Source: Maritimibacter dapengensis (GTDB lineage Bacteria; Pseudomonadota; Alphaproteobacteria; Rhodobacterales; Rhodobacteraceae). Taken from it: a stretch of DNA of 64,000 nt. The notes beneath the pieces are model-generated. The model was not told where the DNA came from and made no database searches. It saw only the letters and a program-made list of their open reading frames with translations. The DNA is taken from assembly GCF_019218265.1 (NCBI RefSeq), contig NZ_JAHUZE010000002.1, forward strand, positions 682,001 to 746,000, given 5' to 3'. The position numbers and the translations under genes were made by a program. Shown one piece after another: positions 62,420 to 64,000 of this stretch (positions are counted from its first letter, which is position 1; the number at the start of each line of letters is the position of its first letter).

Positions 62420-63382
62420 TTACGTTCCGGCCGCATCCGCCACATCCTCGATGACCTTGACCACCTCCTGAGGCGCGGTCAGCGGGATCATGTGCCCTTT
62501 TCCCGGCAGCGTCGTCAGCTTGAAGTGTCGGTAACGTTCCGACACTTCCACGCCCTGTTCCTTGTAGTCGAGGATCCGGTCCTCCGTGCCGTAAATCACC
62601 CGGACCGGGCAGACGATTTCATCGTACCGTTTCCATTGCGCGGGCATCACCTCTCCGACCGACACATAATCGCGCGACGTGTTGAAGAACGTGCGGGGCC
62701 GCAACGACAGAAGCCCGCCGCCCGCTACCGTATAGTCGCGCGGGATCGGATCGGGGCCGAACACCTCGTCCCGCGTGACGTCCTGGTTCTTCGCGGTCGT
62801 CGGCACCGCGAAGCTCTGCGCAATGAACCGGCGCATGCCGTCGCCTTTCACCCCGAGCGCGGCAAACGCCTTGGTTTGGGTCGTCGACGGGCGCAGAAGC
62901 GGCGCGACCAGGGCAAGTCCCGCGATTTTCTCGGGACATCTGAGCGCCAGCGCGCAGGCGATGGCCCCGCCCAGCGAATGCCCGACCACGATGGTCCGAC
63001 CCAGATCGAGCGTGTCGATGACCTCTTCCATGTAGCCGGCCTGATCGTCGATCCGGGCCGAAGCACTGTCGGGTCGGTCGGAATATCCCATGCCAGGACG
63101 GTCCACGAAGACCACTCGGAACCGGCGCGACAGCGGCTCTGCCAGCCAATGCGACAGTGATCGAAGCTGACCGCCAAGCCCGTGGATCACCAGAACCGAC
63201 GGGCCTTGCCCCGCCTCGACATAATGCAGCCGTCCGGTGGATATTTTGACGAAGCGGCCGTTCGGCGGCACCGCGGTTTCCGCGGCGCGGGCAAGTTCGC
63301 GTGTCTTGCGCATCGCGATAAGAACGATCACCCCGAACGCCGCAGCGGCGAGCAGAAGAATGATGACGATGGCCTTGAGCAT
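62420..63382 (-). CDS. Membrane-anchored alpha/beta hydrolase
   Basis: A 320-aa hydrolase with an N-terminal membrane helix (about 4-24) and a catalytic domain beginning VLVIHGLGG. The nucleophile elbow is GHSLGG, the acid lies in IYGTEDRI and the histidine in PGKGHMIPL. DRPGMGYSDRP is typical of epoxide-hydrolase/C-C-hydrolase-like enzymes. The active site is likely periplasmic. GGGAGG supports ATG 63382. The substrate is unknown. Confidence 0.86.
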   Translation of the reverse strand: MLKAIVIILLLAAAAFGVIVLIAMRKTRELARAAETAVPPNGRFVKISTGRLHYVEAGQGPSVLVIHGLGGQLRSLSHWLAEPLSRRFRVVFVDRPGMGYSDRPDSASARIDDQAGYMEEVIDTLDLGRTIVVGHSLGGAIACALALRCPEKIAGLALVAPLLRPSTTQTKAFAALGVKGDGMRRFIAQSFAVPTTAKNQDVTRDEVFGPDPIPRDYTVAGGGLLSLRPRTFFNTSRDYVSVGEVMPAQWKRYDEIVCPVRVIYGTEDRILDYKEQGVEVSERYRHFKLTTLPGKGHMIPLTAPQEVVKVIEDVADAAGT

Positions 63383-63414
63383 GACACGCCTCCCTTGCGT
63401 CACCCTAACGACAA

Positions 63415-63440
63415 CGCCCCGCCTGAATCCAGACGGGGCG
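63415..63440 (-). terminator. Terminator-like hairpin after the GAPDH gene
   Basis: CGCCCCG (63415-63421) and CGGGGCG (63434-63440) pair; CTG/CAG extend the stem inside. The following reverse-strand bases are only moderately T-rich. It starts 24 bp after the gap gene's stop. Confidence 0.65.
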
Positions 63441-63464
63441 TCTCGTTACGTGACGTATAGGGCG

Positions 63465-64000
63465 TCAGAGGTGTTTGCCGATCTCCGCCGCCGTGTCCAG
63501 CATCCGGTTCGAGAAGCCCCACTCGTTGTCGTACCAGCTCAGGACGCGCACGAAATTCCCGTCCATCACCTTTGTCTGGTCCGTGGCGAAGGTGGAACTG
63601 GCGGGCGCATGGTTGAAATCCATCGACACGAGCTTGAGGTCGGTCGTCGCGAGCACACCCTTAAGCGGGCCGTCTGCGGCGGCTTTCATGGCGGCGTTGA
63701 TTTCGTCCACGCTCACATCACGGTCGAGCTCGGCGGTCAGGTCGATGCAGGACACGTTGGGCGTCGGCACCCGCACCGCCACACCGTCAAGCTTCCCGTC
63801 GAGTTCCGGCAGCACCAGACCCACCGCCTTGGCGGCACCCGTCGAGGTCGGGATCATGCTCATCGCGGCGGCCCGCGCGCGGTAGAGGTCCTTGTGCATC
63901 GTGTCCAGCGTCGGCTGGTCGCCGGTATAGCTGTGGATCGTCGTCATGAAACCGCGTTTGATGCCGAAACTGTCCTGAAGGACTTTGGCGACGGGGGCGA
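63465..64000 (-). CDS. gap: Glyceraldehyde-3-phosphate dehydrogenase, 3' part (runs off the window)
   Basis: The C-terminal half of a type I GAPDH, about 178 residues visible. The reading frame is open to the edge, starting just after the catalytic CTTN motif: PVAKVLQDSFGIKRGFMTT, then the catalytic His in HSYTGDQ. RARAAAMSMIPTSTGAAKA, GVAVRVPTPNVS and SWYDNEWGFSNRM complete the family signature. An internal ATG at 63947 is not the start. Whether it is the glycolytic or gluconeogenic paralogue cannot be told. Confidence 0.95.
   Translation of the reverse strand, partial: APVAKVLQDSFGIKRGFMTTIHSYTGDQPTLDTMHKDLYRARAAAMSMIPTSTGAAKAVGLVLPELDGKLDGVAVRVPTPNVSCIDLTAELDRDVSVDEINAAMKAAADGPLKGVLATTDLKLVSMDFNHAPASSTFATDQTKVMDGNFVRVLSWYDNEWGFSNRMLDTAAEIGKHL

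Overview
The window reads as a chromosomal segment of a high-GC alphaproteobacterium, most likely a marine or roseobacter-type member of the Rhodobacteraceae/Rhodobacterales. The evidence is lineage-typical gene sets and orders: soxBDAG sarcosine oxidase, ccmI-ruvX-DUF1289, radA-cvpA-purF, surE-pcm-nlpD, yfgM-like/bamB/der, glnBA, a valine-degradation set, a 53-aa DUF1127-like gene, and the hairpin-plus-GAAGTATTT intergenic repeats I associate with this order. I see no rRNA or tRNA gene, CRISPR array, insertion sequence, prophage or plasmid marker. The segment looks like core genome with a few lineage-specific accessory islets.

Layout. 0-7.5 kb: a GAF-type histidine kinase, purQ, a DctB/DctD two-component pair whose response regulator lacks the GAFTGA loop, and the reverse-strand ccmI-ruvX-DUF1289 operon. 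7.6-14.1 kb: heterotetrameric sarcosine oxidase (soxB, an inserted small membrane protein gene, soxD, soxA, soxG) ending in a strong terminator, then Fe/Mn superoxide dismutase. 14.2-17.1 kb: two small regulator-target pairs (MarR with a beta-lactamase-fold protein; ArsR with an SRPBCC protein), each with a palindromic operator, then a host-attachment (baeRF) protein with a small hydrophilic partner. 17.2-27.6 kb: RarD-type permease, LOG-family protein, a three-module Ig-like/LysM envelope protein, an Atm1-type ABC exporter, and a large RND pump with its periplasmic adaptor.

27.8-46 kb: yfgM-like/bamB/der; converging surE-pcm-nlpD; a membrane protein, SDR and DUF1801 protein; a PilP-like protein; radA-cvpA-purF; a PqiA-like protein with MlaE/MlaF-like phospholipid transport genes and alanine racemase; an alpha/beta hydrolase-OsmC fusion; and a membrane-anchored EEP-family nuclease/phosphatase. 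46-50 kb: glnBA with an NtrC-like box, and NAD(P)HX repair (nnr).

50-60 kb: valine catabolism (isobutyryl-CoA dehydrogenase, 3-hydroxyisobutyryl-CoA hydrolase, mmsB, then mmsA about 4 kb away). A Crp/Fnr regulator is co-transcribed with mmsB. Between the two halves lie a GCS2-type carboxylate-amine ligase, a tandem trio of paralogous ~140-aa proteins that I infer to be STAS/SpoIIAA-like, a Tat-exported L,D-transpeptidase, and a fourth protein of similar size. 60-64 kb: LysR regulator, two-CBS protein, coaD, a 53-aa DUF1127-like gene, MarC, an anchored alpha/beta hydrolase, and the 3' part of gapdh running off the right edge.

The central theme is nitrogen and carbon metabolism: sarcosine demethylation, glutamine synthesis and its PII sensor, valine breakdown, purine synthesis and dicarboxylate sensing, alongside envelope maintenance. 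The most interesting items are: a three-copy intergenic RNA-like element with a duplicated 3' arm; the small gene and internal hairpin inside the sox operon; the GAFTGA-less DctD beside sequence hints of sigma54-independent nitrogen control; the tandem trio of paralogues; and several clean unassigned operators.
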